From: Rothia nasimurium
Lineage (GTDB): Bacteria > Actinomycetota > Actinomycetes > Actinomycetales > Micrococcaceae
Length of the DNA: 48,414 bases
Assembly (NCBI RefSeq): GCF_004569295.1
Contig: NZ_SPQC01000021.1
Span: 1-48,414 of the forward strand
Direction: 5' to 3'
Under the pieces are notes generated by a model. That model saw only the letters and a program-made list of their open reading frames with translations. It was not told where the DNA came from and made no database searches. Numbering within the stretch: the first letter of the stretch is position 1; each line of letters opens with the position of its first letter. Shown one piece after another: positions 1 through 7,889 of the stretch. Position numbers and translations under genes: made by a program.

Positions 1-146
1 CCCCCCCCCCCAAAAAAAACAAAAGAATATCCATAAATCCGCCATTTACTCATGCTGACAAGGCTCTATACAACCTAAAGAATTTTAGGTGTTTTTTCTC
101 TCAATAAAAAAATTCAGTTTTTAACGACACATCTGACTTACAAAAA
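1..146. other. AT-rich gene-free edge with poly-C/poly-A start
   Basis: The first 11 bases are all C, followed by an A-run, and the next ~130 bases are much more AT-rich than the rest of the window. I see no gene here. It lies beyond the pnp terminator. The homopolymer at the very edge may be where an assembly stopped, so it should not be over-read. Confidence 0.4.
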
Positions 147-176
147 TAGATAGCGTAGGGAATCCTACGCTATCTA
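147..176 (-). terminator. Rho-independent terminator after pnp
   Basis: Perfect 13-bp stem (TAGATAGCGTAGG with its complement) around a GAAT loop. On the minus strand it is followed by a TTTTTG run. It lies about 26 bp past the pnp stop and would end the rpsO-pnp transcript. Confidence 0.85.
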
Positions 177-201
177 CTACACGGTATCGGATGAGCTACC
201 C

Positions 202-2412
202 TTACCCTCGTTCATCGACCACAGGAACCAGTGAAAGTTTGCCGCGATCATCAATCTTGGAAATCTCAACCTGAACCTTCTGGCCTACGCCGACGACGTC
301 CTCAACGTCGTCCACGCGCTTGCCGTCGTTGAGCTTGCGCAGCTCGGAGATGTGCAGCAGGCCGTCCTTGCCGGGGGTCAGTGAGACGAAGGCACCGAAG
401 GTGGTGGTCTTTACGACGGTACCCAGGTAGCGTTCGCCGACCTCGGGAATCTGCGGGTTAGCAATCGCGTTGATTGCTGCGCGTGCTGCTTCGGCCGAGG
501 GGCCGTCGGTTGCGCCGATGTAGACGGTGCCGTCGTCCTCGATGGAAATGTCGGTGCCGGTGTCTTCCTGGATCTGGTTGATCATCTTGCCCTTGGGGCC
601 GATGACCTCACCGATCTTGGCGACGGGAACCTGGACGGAAATCACGCGGGGTGCGTAGTCGCTCATCTCGTCGGGTGCGTCGATAGCTGCGTTGATGACC
701 TCGAGGATGTGCAGGCGAGCTTCACGGGCCTGGGTCAGGGCGCCGGCCAGAACGGAGGCGGGAATGCCGTCGAGCTTGGTGTCCAGCTGGATAGCGGTCA
801 CGAACTCAGAGGTACCTGCGACCTTGAAGTCCATATCGCCCAGGGCGTCCTCAGCACCGAGAATATCGGTGAGGGCTGCGTAGCGTGTTTCGCCGTTGAC
901 CTCGTCAGAGACAAGACCCATAGCAATACCGGCGACGGGTGCGCGCAGGGGCACACCGGCGTTCAGCAGGGAGAGGGTGGAGGCACACACGGAACCCATG
1001 GAGGTAGAACCGTTGGAGCCCAGAGCCTCAGAGACCTGGCGGATAGCGTAGGGGAACTCCTCGCGTGAGGGCAGAACCGGGGTCAGGGCGCGCTCAGCGA
1101 GAGCACCGTGGCCGATTTCGCGACGCTTGGGTGATCCCACACGACCGGTTTCGCCGGTTGAGTAGGGAGGGAAGTTGTAGTGGTGGATGTAGCGCTTGGA
1201 CTTGACCGGGTAGAGGGAGTCCAGCTGCTGCTCCATCTTGAGCATGTTCAGGGTGGTGACGCCCATAATCTGGGTTTCGCCACGCTCGAAGATGGCAGAT
1301 CCATGGACGCGGGGCAGTACCTCAACCTCAGCGGTGAGCTGACGGATGTCGGTCAGGCCGCGGCCGTCGATACGGACCTGGTCAGTGAGGATGCGCTGAC
1401 GCACAACGTGCTTGGTCAGGGCGTTGAAAGCTGCGTTGACTTCGTCCTCGCGGCCTTCGAATTCCTGACCTTCACCGGCGAGGGACTCTACGATTTCCTG
1501 CTGCAGGTCAGCGGACGCGGTTTCGCGGTCCTGCTTACCGGCAATGGAGTAGACCTCAACGATCTTGGGTTCAAAAGCCTTGACGGCTTCATCGATTTCT
1601 CCGGCACGCTTACCGAAGATGGGCAGCTCCAGAGCGGGCTTGCCAGCGCGCTTAGCCAGGTCAGCCTGGGCCTTGCAGAGGGCAGCGATGAAGGGCTTAG
1701 CCGCTTCGAGGCCCTCAGCAACAACTTCTTCGGTCGGTACGGTTGCGCCGTCTTCCTTGATGAGCTTCCAGGAGTTATCGGTAGCTTCAGCCTCAACCAT
1801 CATGATGGCGATGTCTTCGGTGCCGTCAGCCTTGGTCACAACGCGACCGGCAACAGCCATATCGAAGACAGCGTTCTCAAGCTGGGAGTGCTTGGGGAAG
1901 GCAACCCACTGGCCGTCGATCAGAGCAACACGCACACCGCCAACGGGGCCTGCGAAGGGGGCACCGGAGAGGGTGGTGGAGCAGGACGCTGCGTTGATTG
2001 CTACGGTGTTGTAGATTTCGTCGGGCTCAATGGTGAGCACGGTGATGACGACCTGCACCTCGTTGCGGATGCCCTTCTTGAAGGCAGGACGCAGGGGGCG
2101 GTCGATCAGACGGGCAGCCAGAATCGCTTCGGTTGAGGGGCGGCCTTCACGGCGGAAGAAGGAGCCGGGGATCTTACCGGCTGCGTACATGCGCTCTTCA
2201 ACGTCGACGGTCAGGGGGAAGAAGTCGAAGCCGTCACGGGGGCTCTTGCCGATAGCGGTGGCTGAGAGCAGGGTGGTGTCGTCGTCGATGGTAACCAGGG
2301 CAGAGCCTGCGGCCTGCTTGGCGAGGCGGCCGGTTTCGAAACGTACTACGCGCTTACCGAACTTGCCATTGTCAATGATTGCTTCTGCAAACTGAATTTC
2401 GGGACCTTCCAA
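202..2412 (-). CDS. pnp: Polyribonucleotide nucleotidyltransferase (PNPase)
   Basis: 3'-5' phosphorolytic exoribonuclease and RNA polymerase of the cytoplasmic RNA-decay machinery. The 736-aa product has the family layout: two RNase PH-like domains (first with [23 protein letters not shown] near residues 87-108, second with [14 protein letters not shown] near 430), a linking helical domain, then a KH domain ([18 protein letters not shown]) and a C-terminal S1 domain ([22 protein letters not shown]). Length fits actinobacterial PNPase/GpsI (about 740 aa). It follows rpsO with a 234-bp gap carrying a nested hairpin, the arrangement in which PNPase autoregulates in other bacteria; autoregulation here is inferred. 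It is the last gene before a strong terminator. Confidence 0.97.
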   Translation of the reverse strand: MEGPEIQFAEAIIDNGKFGKRVVRFETGRLAKQAAGSALVTIDDDTTLLSATAIGKSPRDGFDFFPLTVDVEERMYAAGKIPGSFFRREGRPSTEAILAARLIDRPLRPAFKKGIRNEVQVVITVLTIEPDEIYNTVAINAASCSTTLSGAPFAGPVGGVRVALIDGQWVAFPKHSQLENAVFDMAVAGRVVTKADGTEDIAIMMVEAEATDNSWKLIKEDGATVPTEEVVAEGLEAAKPFIAALCKAQADLAKRAGKPALELPIFGKRAGEIDEAVKAFEPKIVEVYSIAGKQDRETASADLQQEIVESLAGEGQEFEGREDEVNAAFNALTKHVVRQRILTDQVRIDGRGLTDIRQLTAEVEVLPRVHGSAIFERGETQIMGVTTLNMLKMEQQLDSLYPVKSKRYIHHYNFPPYSTGETGRVGSPKRREIGHGALAERALTPVLPSREEFPYAIRQVSEALGSNGSTSMGSVCASTLSLLNAGVPLRAPVAGIAMGLVSDEVNGETRYAALTDILGAEDALGDMDFKVAGTSEFVTAIQLDTKLDGIPASVLAGALTQAREARLHILEVINAAIDAPDEMSDYAPRVISVQVPVAKIGEVIGPKGKMINQIQEDTGTDISIEDDGTVYIGATDGPSAEAARAAINAIANPQIPEVGERYLGTVVKTTTFGAFVSLTPGKDGLLHISELRKLNDGKRVDDVEDVVGVGQKVQVEISKIDDRGKLSLVPVVDERG

Positions 2413-2558
2413 GGTTCCTCCATTTCTGTTGTCTGCGCCGCGCCTTCGGTCATCGATTGAGGTTCACAGACCCCGCCGATGGGGCTTTCTGTAAACCGCT
2501 ACCGAGGACCGTCAAAGCACGCGGCGACTTATTTCTATTCTGTGGGTGGTAGGTGTGG

Positions 2559-2630
2559 GTGAGGGCGTCACCCTCGACCAGCGGCGTCCGGCTATTAAGC
2601 CGGACGCGCGGGTTGCGGTGTCGCCCTCAC
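2559..2630 (-). promoter_or_regulatory. Nested hairpin in the rpsO-pnp intergenic region
   Basis: An outer 9-bp stem (GTGAGGGCG at 2559-2567 with CGCCCTCAC at 2622-2630) encloses a perfect 10-bp inner stem (GCGTCCGGCT at 2584-2593, AGCCGGACGC at 2598-2607, loop ATTA). It lies between rpsO and pnp on their shared transcript. In Escherichia coli and Streptomyces a hairpin here is cut by RNase III and is the target of PNPase autoregulation. The structure is visible; the role is by analogy. Confidence 0.6.
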
Positions 2631-2646
2631 GCTCACAAACCTTGTG

Positions 2647-2916
2647 TTATCGGCGGATACCGAGACGCTCGATGAGGGCGCGGTAACGCTCGATGTCGAC
2701 GCTCTTGAGGTAGCCGAGCAGGTTGCGGCGGCGACCAACGAGAATCATCAGACCACGACGTGAGTGGTGGTCGTGCTTGTGGAACTTGAGGTGCTCGGTC
2801 AGGTCGGTGATACGACGAGTCAGAACTGCAACCTGAACCTCGGGTGAACCGGTGTCACCTTCGTGGGTTGCGTATTCCTTCATGATTTCCTGCTTGATCT
2901 TGGGATCAAGAGCCAT
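2647..2916 (-). CDS. rpsO: 30S ribosomal protein S15
   Basis: Primary 16S rRNA-binding protein of the small-subunit platform. The 89-aa product has the canonical S15 length and signatures: [17 protein letters not shown] (residues ~20-36), the rRNA-contacting [11 protein letters not shown] segment (~45-55), and [12 protein letters not shown] (~59-70). ATG start with GGAG about 8 nt upstream. It precedes pnp, the classic rpsO-pnp order. Its upstream region contains several inverted repeats, which may include the S15 autoregulatory site, although I cannot point to a specific binding fold. Confidence 0.98.
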   Translation of the reverse strand: MALDPKIKQEIMKEYATHEGDTGSPEVQVAVLTRRITDLTEHLKFHKHDHHSRRGLMILVGRRRNLLGYLKSVDIERYRALIERLGIRR

Positions 2917-3069
2917 GGGTTAACTCCTAGAGTTAGTGCCGTGTGCGGCCCGGTCAACATTTTTGCTGCCGGGTTGAGGGGCAAGGACGCCGGTGGGCGG
3001 CTTTCCCGCTGCAGGTAACTGCCACGGACTGCAGTCACATGCACAGTCAACTCTACAGCACAAGCCAGC

Positions 3070-3096
3070 CACCGGGAAGAGAGGCCCCGGTGGTAG
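3070..3096 (-). promoter_or_regulatory. Hairpin in the rpsO leader
   Basis: CCACCGGG and CCCCGGTGG arms around an ~8-nt loop, about 155 nt upstream of rpsO. It has no T-run on the minus strand, so a leader fold is more likely than a terminator. Confidence 0.35.
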
Positions 3097-3122
3097 CTTG
3101 CTCACCTGCTTCGCTTTATTAG

Positions 3123-3197
3123 CCCTGCCCGCAACAACAGTTTGTACCACGCGCGGCCCATTTTTAGTACCGTTTGCGGGCAGGGCGTGGTACAAAC
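3123..3197. repeat. Two interleaved perfect inverted repeats (A-B-A'-B')
   Basis: Arm A, CCCTGCCCGCAA (3123-3134), pairs perfectly with A' (3174-3185). Arm B, GTTTGTACCACGC (3140-3152), pairs perfectly with B' (3185-3197). Because they are interleaved, an RNA could form a pseudoknot or switch between two exclusive hairpins. The site lies after the 3229-3531 gene and upstream of rpsO on the minus strand. Confidence 0.6.
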
Positions 3198-3228
3198 CTG
3201 GTCAAGCCGGCCGGGAGGGCTCCCCTTG

Positions 3229-3531
3229 CTATTTCTTTTCGCGTCCGAAGGCCAGAGAGGCGAGCGCGGTGGCACCGGTAACGGCGCACACAGCGGGCCA
3301 GGGGCCAATCTTCTTGTGCAGGGCATGAGAGTAGCCGAAGGCACCGAGGTAGACGGCGGTGAGGGCGGCAGCGGTGCCAGTTCCGGCGTTCTTCTTCCAG
3401 CCGGCAAAGGCAACAGCGCCGCCAGCGGCTAGGGCGACCCCGCCCAGGGCGCGGACGTTAGTAACACGGGCAACCTTGTAGCCGCCCATCAGGCCGGCTG
3501 AGGCAGCAGCGGTGGGAATCAGTACGTTCAT
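3229..3531 (-). CDS. Small hydrophobic protein of unknown function
   Basis: A 100-aa product rich in Ala and Gly. It has about four hydrophobic stretches (residues ~3-17, ~27-45, ~52-66, ~76-95) separated by short basic segments, and a KK end, so it is probably an inner-membrane protein. I do not recognise a family. It stands alone on the minus strand, divergent from luxS across a 245-bp gap that contains the first copy of the structured repeat. Its ATG is preceded by a GTGGAG-like sequence, which supports translation. Confidence 0.7.
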   Translation of the reverse strand: MNVLIPTAAASAGLMGGYKVARVTNVRALGGVALAAGGAVAFAGWKKNAGTGTAAALTAVYLGAFGYSHALHKKIGPWPAVCAVTGATALASLAFGREKK

Positions 3532-3564
3532 GGTTTACACTCCACAGTTTTGTTGGGTTTATTG

Positions 3565-3681
3565 AGCAGGTGAAGCAGGCTCACAGCGAAGCTGTTGGCT
3601 CGGGGCTGGCGTAAATCGTCTCGTGAGCGCTAGCGAACCAGACGAGAGGGTCGGTAGCGAGCGTGAGCCTGTGCAACCTGC
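3565..3681 (+). repeat. Structured intergenic repeat, copy 1
   Basis: The most diverged of three related elements. Outer arms CAGGCTCAC (3576-3584) and GTGAGCCTG (3663-3671) pair, extended by GCAGGT/ACCTGC (3565-3570, 3676-3681) across a 4x4 internal loop. The interior keeps AGCGAAGCTG, TTGGCTCGG, GGCTGGCGT and GCGAACCAG, and GAGAGGGTC. The inner pair TCGTCT/AGACGA replaces TCGCCT/AGGCGA of copy 2, so both strands of the stem changed together. It lies between the divergent 3229-3531 gene and luxS. Confidence 0.8.
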
Positions 3682-3776
3682 AGTGCACGAGCCTGCATAA
3701 CCTGCTGAATATGCCTACAGTGAGTAGATTACTCCGCAGCTAGCGCTTGTGCCCTGAGCCTGGGAGAATAGTAAGC

Positions 3777-4259
3777 ATGCAAATCACTGAGAATTTTGAG
3801 AAGCAGAAGACTAACGTTGAGTCTTTCGACCTGGATCATACCGCTGTGGCGGCGCCCTACGTGCGCGTAGCTGATCGTAAGACCCTGCCGGGTGGGGACG
3901 TCCTGATTAAGTACGATGTGCGTTTCACCCAGCCCAACAAGGGGCATCTGGGCATGAAGGCGGTTCACTCGATTGAGCACATGACCGCCCACCACATGCG
4001 CAATCACACCGACGCTCTGATTGACTTCTCCCCTATGGGCTGCCAGACCGGTTTCTACGCTCTGACCCTGGGTGTTGAGCCTGCCGATTTTATACAGATT
4101 CTTGAGGCTACGATGAATGACCTGCTAGAGGCCGATGAGGTTCCGGCCGCTAACGAGGTTCAGTGCGGTTGGGGTGCTAACCACTCCCTCGACGAGGCCC
4201 AGGCTGCGGTTCGTGCTTTCCTCGAGAAGAAGGACGAGTGGGAGCAGGTGATGGCCTAG
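3777..4259 (+). CDS. luxS: S-ribosylhomocysteine lyase (AI-2 synthase)
   Basis: Cleaves S-ribosylhomocysteine to homocysteine and DPD, the precursor of autoinducer-2, in the cytosolic activated methyl cycle. The ATG at 3777 gives 160 aa, the family length, and has GGGAG 8-9 nt upstream; an in-frame TTG 30 nt earlier lacks this. The metal site is visible: His64 and His68 in VHSIEHM with Glu67, and Cys130 in EVQCGWG. Cys89 in [10 protein letters not shown] matches the catalytic cysteine. It overlaps mtn by one base, so the enzymes that make and use S-ribosylhomocysteine are translationally coupled. A repeat element lies just upstream. Confidence 0.96.
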   Translation: MQITENFEKQKTNVESFDLDHTAVAAPYVRVADRKTLPGGDVLIKYDVRFTQPNKGHLGMKAVHSIEHMTAHHMRNHTDALIDFSPMGCQTGFYALTLGVEPADFIQILEATMNDLLEADEVPAANEVQCGWGANHSLDEAQAAVRAFLEKKDEWEQVMA

Positions 4260-4999
4260 TGTCGGCTTTTGCTCTTCCCGGCGGTTTTGATAACGCCGCT
4301 ATCGTGCAGGTAGCCATGGACGAAGAGGCTGCCCCCTTCCTCACTAAGACCGAACCGGTCGGTGAGGCCTACGCCCTGGGCGAGACCCTCTTCTACCCCC
4401 GGGTGCTTGCCACCGGCACTGACGAGCTGAAGATTCTGCTGGTGCGCTCAAAGATTGGCCTGGTTAATGCCGCCACGGCCCTTTCTGTTGCCCTGGCGCT
4501 GGTGCCCACCCCGCGCGTCATTGTGTCTGCCGGTACCGCCGGCGGCCTGCGCGCCGACGTGAATGTGGGCGACCTAGCTATCGGCACCGACTACACTTAC
4601 ACGGACTCGGACGCCACCGCCTTCGGCTACGAGTTCGGGCAGGTTCCCGGCATGCCCGCAACCTACGCCACCGACCCGGTGCTGGTTGAGAAGGCCCGCG
4701 CTGCCGCAGCGGCCTACACCGGTGAAGGTAGCGTCCTCTTCGGGCAGATGCTAGCCGGCGGGTCTTTTGTTACCGCCCACAATGTCAAAGACACCCGCCA
4801 GCTCTTCCCCCAGGCGCTTTCTACCGACATGGAAACCACCGCCCTGGCTCAGATTAGCTCCAGCCGTTCCCTGCCCTTCATCGCGGTACGCGGTATCTCT
4901 GACCTCTGCGGCCCGGCCGCCGACCAGGACTTCCATATGGACGCCCCCATCGTGGCCGAACGAAGCGCTACCCTGGTGCTTGACCTGCTCAGCCGCTAA
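4259..4999 (+). CDS. mtn: 5'-methylthioadenosine/S-adenosylhomocysteine nucleosidase
   Basis: Hydrolyses methylthioadenosine and S-adenosylhomocysteine, releasing adenine and supplying S-ribosylhomocysteine to LuxS. A GTG start at 4259 shares its G with the luxS stop TAG and has GGGAGCAGG upstream; an out-of-frame ATG further up is less likely. The 246-aa product shows the MTAN core: AMDEEAAPFL with the N-terminal catalytic Glu, SAGTAGGL near residue 94, STDMETTALAQ (second catalytic Glu, ribose contact), and RGISDLCG with the catalytic Asp. It is the second gene of the luxS operon. The pair removes the SAH by-product of methylation and yields AI-2. Confidence 0.95.
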   Translation: MSAFALPGGFDNAAIVQVAMDEEAAPFLTKTEPVGEAYALGETLFYPRVLATGTDELKILLVRSKIGLVNAATALSVALALVPTPRVIVSAGTAGGLRADVNVGDLAIGTDYTYTDSDATAFGYEFGQVPGMPATYATDPVLVEKARAAAAAYTGEGSVLFGQMLAGGSFVTAHNVKDTRQLFPQALSTDMETTALAQISSSRSLPFIAVRGISDLCGPAADQDFHMDAPIVAERSATLVLDLLSR

Positions 5000-5035
5000 C
5001 CCGCGTCCGCCCCGCTCCACCCGAGAGGAAAACCA

Positions 5036-5860
5036 ATGCAAAACCATACCCTGCGCGACGGCACCTCAATCCCGCCCCTGGGCTTAGGCACCTACCCGCT
5101 CAACAACGTAAACGCCGAGGTCGCCGTCTCTGAGGCCATCGCCCGCGGCTACCGCCTCATTGACACCGCGGTGAACTACGAGAACGAGGTGGGTGTTGCC
5201 CGCGGCGTCCTGCGCTCAGGCACTGCACGCGATGAAATCTTCGTGCAGTCCAAACTGCCGGGGCGCGACCACGGCTACGAGCCTGCCCTCCGCTCCCTCG
5301 AAGGCACCCTGAGCCGTATGGGTTTTGACTACCTCGACGCCTACCTGATTCACTGGCCCAACCCCTCCCAGGGGCTCTACGTCGACACCTGGCGGGCTTT
5401 GATTAAGGCCCAGGAAGAGGGGCTGGTCAAGTCTATCGGCGTCTCTAACTTCCTGCCCGAGCACATCGACCGTCTGATTGAAGAAACCGGCGTAACCCCC
5501 GCCATCAACCAGATCGAGCTGCACCCCTACTCCCAGAAACAGGACTGGGCAGCCTACAACCTCGACCACGCCATTCTCACCCAGTGCTGGTCACCCCTGG
5601 GCCGCAAAACCGACCTGCTCAAGGAAGCCGCCCTCGAAACCATCGCCGCCGAAACCGGCAAAACCGTAGCCCAGGTGATACTGCGCTGGGAGATCCAGAA
5701 GAACCTGGTACCCCTGCCCAAGAGCTCCAACACCCTGCGCATGGAAGAAAACCTGGCAGTCTTCGACTGGGAACTCACCGACGACCAGATCGCCCGCATC
5801 GATGCACTCGAAGCAGGTGTGGGCCGCGGGTTTGACCCGAATACCCACGAAGAGATGTAG
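5036..5860 (+). CDS. Aldo/keto reductase
   Basis: NADPH-dependent carbonyl reductase of the 2,5-diketo-D-gluconate reductase type. The 274-aa product has the AKR barrel and tetrad: Asp and Tyr in IDTAVNYENE (~43-52), Lys in FVQSKLPG (~70), and His in DAYLIHWPNP (~103). The cofactor-loop signatures are SIGVSNFLPEHI (~143) and VPLPKSSNTLRMEENL (~227). GAGAGGAAAACC before the ATG is a good ribosome-binding site. It starts 36 bp after mtn and ends at a terminator, so it is probably co-transcribed with luxS-mtn. Its substrate cannot be read from sequence; a role in AI-2 metabolism would be speculation. Confidence 0.92.
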   Translation: MQNHTLRDGTSIPPLGLGTYPLNNVNAEVAVSEAIARGYRLIDTAVNYENEVGVARGVLRSGTARDEIFVQSKLPGRDHGYEPALRSLEGTLSRMGFDYLDAYLIHWPNPSQGLYVDTWRALIKAQEEGLVKSIGVSNFLPEHIDRLIEETGVTPAINQIELHPYSQKQDWAAYNLDHAILTQCWSPLGRKTDLLKEAALETIAAETGKTVAQVILRWEIQKNLVPLPKSSNTLRMEENLAVFDWELTDDQIARIDALEAGVGRGFDPNTHEEM

Positions 5861-5892
5861 TATCTGGGCGCAGCAGGCTCGCGCTCGCACAT

Positions 5893-5934
5893 AAAAAGTT
5901 CCCGGAATAAGAGCTCTTATCCCGGGAACTTTTT
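5893..5934. terminator. Bidirectional terminator between the luxS operon and ribF
   Basis: A near-perfect palindrome with AAAAAGTTCCCGG at the left and CCGGGAACTTTTT at the right, around ATAAGAGCTCTTAT. It has a T-run in both directions and sits between convergent genes. Confidence 0.9.
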
Positions 5935-5943
5935 GTATGTTCT

Positions 5944-6900
5944 CTAGCCGATACCAAGAATGGTCTTGGCCTGTTCAACGTCGGCGTGTATCTGCTCAAT
6001 CAGCGCTTCGACGCCGGTGTAGGCGACCATGCCGCGCAGGTAATCCACGAATTCTAGGGTGACGTGCTGCCCGTAGAGGTTGAAGTCTTCTACCTTCTCT
6101 TCGGGGCGGCCGATTACGTGAGCTTCGACCTGGCGGGTGGTGATGCCTTCGAAGGTGGGGTTGGTTCCCACCGAAACGGCAACGGGGTGGCGGGTTCCGG
6201 CCTCGTCAATCAGCCAGCCTGCGTACACACCGTCGCCAGGGACGAGGCCGACGGAATCGACGTCCATGTTGGCTGTGGGGAAGCCGAGTTCGCGGCCGCG
6301 GGCAGCACCGTGCACAACTTCGCCGCTCATGTAGTGGTTGCGGCCCAGAATAGAGGCGGCATCGCGCACCCGCCCTTCGGCGAGCAACTGCCGGATGGAA
6401 GTTGATGAGCAGCGGCGGTCATCGTGGGCGAGCAGGTCTTCAACAACGAGTACCTCAAAGCCGTATTTTTGGCTGAGTTCCTTCATGGTATTGAGGTCAC
6501 CGGAGTTGTTGGTGCCGAAACGGACGTCATCGCCTATGACCACGAATTTGGCGTTGAGGGCATCAACGAAAGTTCGTTTGACGAATTCTTCGGGGGTTTG
6601 GGCGGCGAAGGCAAGGCTGTAGTGCAGCAGTAGGTAGTAGTCGACGCCGAGGTCAGCGAGGATTTTTTGGCGGCCGTCCTGCCCCATGATTTCGATGTGT
6701 ACCCCGGCAGGGCCGTGAACGCGGGCGGGGTGGGGGTCGAAGGAGACGGCGACGGAGGAAAGACCGTGCACTTTAGCGGTGTTGACCAGGGTGGAGAGCA
6801 CTTTTTGGTGGCCGATGTGCACGCCATCAAAGTTGCCGATGGTGACCACGGTGGGGCCGAAGTCGGCGGGGATCTGGGCGAGATCGGTAAAGCGCTTCAC
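5944..6900 (-). CDS. ribF: Bifunctional riboflavin kinase/FAD synthetase
   Basis: Phosphorylates riboflavin to FMN and adenylates FMN to FAD. The GTG start at 6900 is preceded by GAGGAG at 4-nt spacing. The 318-aa product has an N-terminal nucleotidyltransferase with TIGNFDGVHIGHQ (~21-33) and SSTSIRQLL (~168-175), and a C-terminal flavokinase with GRELGFPTANM (~202-212), GVYAGW, and NPTFEG. Length is typical for RibF. It is the distal gene of the rimP-to-ribF block, as in many Gram-positives. No FMN-riboswitch-like leader is visible upstream. Confidence 0.97.
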   Translation of the reverse strand: MKRFTDLAQIPADFGPTVVTIGNFDGVHIGHQKVLSTLVNTAKVHGLSSVAVSFDPHPARVHGPAGVHIEIMGQDGRQKILADLGVDYYLLLHYSLAFAAQTPEEFVKRTFVDALNAKFVVIGDDVRFGTNNSGDLNTMKELSQKYGFEVLVVEDLLAHDDRRCSSTSIRQLLAEGRVRDAASILGRNHYMSGEVVHGAARGRELGFPTANMDVDSVGLVPGDGVYAGWLIDEAGTRHPVAVSVGTNPTFEGITTRQVEAHVIGRPEEKVEDFNLYGQHVTLEFVDYLRGMVAYTGVEALIEQIHADVEQAKTILGIG

Positions 6901-6980
6901 TGTGCTCCTCGGTTGGGTTGCTTCGTGTCTATACTACGCGTATTTGGGGCCTTCTGCTGAGGGCAGGCGGACGCCGGTGG

Positions 6981-7403
6981 TTAACGGGTGCGGGTGGGGC
7001 GGGTTTTGTTGAGCCACCAGAGGCCTACCATGGGCAGGATGAGGGGGATGTAGCCGTAGCCGGAGCCGAAGTGGGACCAGACGGAGGCTAGCTCAAAGTG
7101 CTGGGGTTGCAGGCAGGAGAAGATGCCGATGAGGAGCACCCCCGCCATTTCGATGCTGACGGCAGCCAGGGAAATTTTCCAGGCCCCCTCCTCCTTCTTA
7201 GCCAGAGCGATAGTAGCAACAAGGTAGATGAGGGCTGAGAGCGCTGAAAGACTGATAGACAGCGGGGCTTCATCGAACTTGCGGATAACCTGGTAAAGGG
7301 CCCGAGCCCCCGCCGATAGGGTAAAGACGCCGTAGATAACGACGAGCAGGCGGCCAAAGCCGCTATTTTTTGTAGCGGAGGCTTTGTTCTGTGTTTGATT
7401 CAT
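6981..7403 (-). CDS. Small integral membrane protein of unknown function
   Basis: A 140-aa product from the ATG at 7403, which has GGAGATGGAAG upstream; the longer in-frame start at 7469 lacks such a site. It has four predicted membrane segments (about residues 18-36, 53-71, 79-100, 115-131) with a charged N-terminus and an RPTRTR tail. I do not recognise a family. It lies between ribF and another small membrane protein gene in the minus-strand block. Confidence 0.7.
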   Translation of the reverse strand: MNQTQNKASATKNSGFGRLLVVIYGVFTLSAGARALYQVIRKFDEAPLSISLSALSALIYLVATIALAKKEEGAWKISLAAVSIEMAGVLLIGIFSCLQPQHFELASVWSHFGSGYGYIPLILPMVGLWWLNKTRPTRTR

Positions 7404-7508
7404 TGTATTCTTCCATCTCCCATGCAATGTTGATGCTACTCTTACTGGCGTTTCGGGCCTTGAGCGCACGCCCTGCGCTCACTTTCTACCGCGCCCCAGT
7501 GCACCTGC

Positions 7509-7883
7509 CTAATAGTAGTACCAGAGCATGTTCATACGGTGCACCATGATAATCAGCACCGGCCCGGTTAGCCCCAGCACCAGGGTTGACCAGCGGGTTC
7601 GTTCGGAGAGCGACCATATGAAGGTGCCGACGGGGATAATCATGGCGGTGAGCAGGTAGCCGTAGTATTCAAGCCAGTCGCCGCTGGGGCCGTCCGTTGT
7701 GACCTGCATGATGATGGAGCCGACCAGGTAGATGATGAGGAAGGCTTCAAGGAGAATGACGGAGCCTTGTGACCAGTCGTCGGGGGTTGCTCCGCGCAGG
7801 AAGCGGATGAGGCAGATGAGGAAGGAGGCTAGGCCGAGCACGGTTATGGCCCAGAACCAGAGGTCAAGTCCGGCGATCATCAT
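7509..7883 (-). CDS. Small integral membrane protein of unknown function
   Basis: A 124-aa product with about four membrane segments, aromatic at both ends (LDLWFWAITVLG; MNMLWYYY). It begins MM, so either ATG could be used. The gene starts 6 bp after the truB stop, which implies co-transcription and probable translational coupling. No function can be assigned from sequence. Confidence 0.72.
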   Translation of the reverse strand: MMIAGLDLWFWAITVLGLASFLICLIRFLRGATPDDWSQGSVILLEAFLIIYLVGSIIMQVTTDGPSGDWLEYYGYLLTAMIIPVGTFIWSLSERTRWSTLVLGLTGPVLIIMVHRMNMLWYYY

Positions 7884-7889
7884 GACGAG

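Noticed and set aside
1180-2136. 318-codon plus-strand frame opposite pnp
   Set aside because: Mirror of the highly biased pnp codons; no family features, and it lies fully within a certain gene.
2920-3195. 91-codon minus-strand frame upstream of rpsO
   Set aside because: Covers the inverted repeats, has no family features and no good ribosome-binding site; better read as leader.
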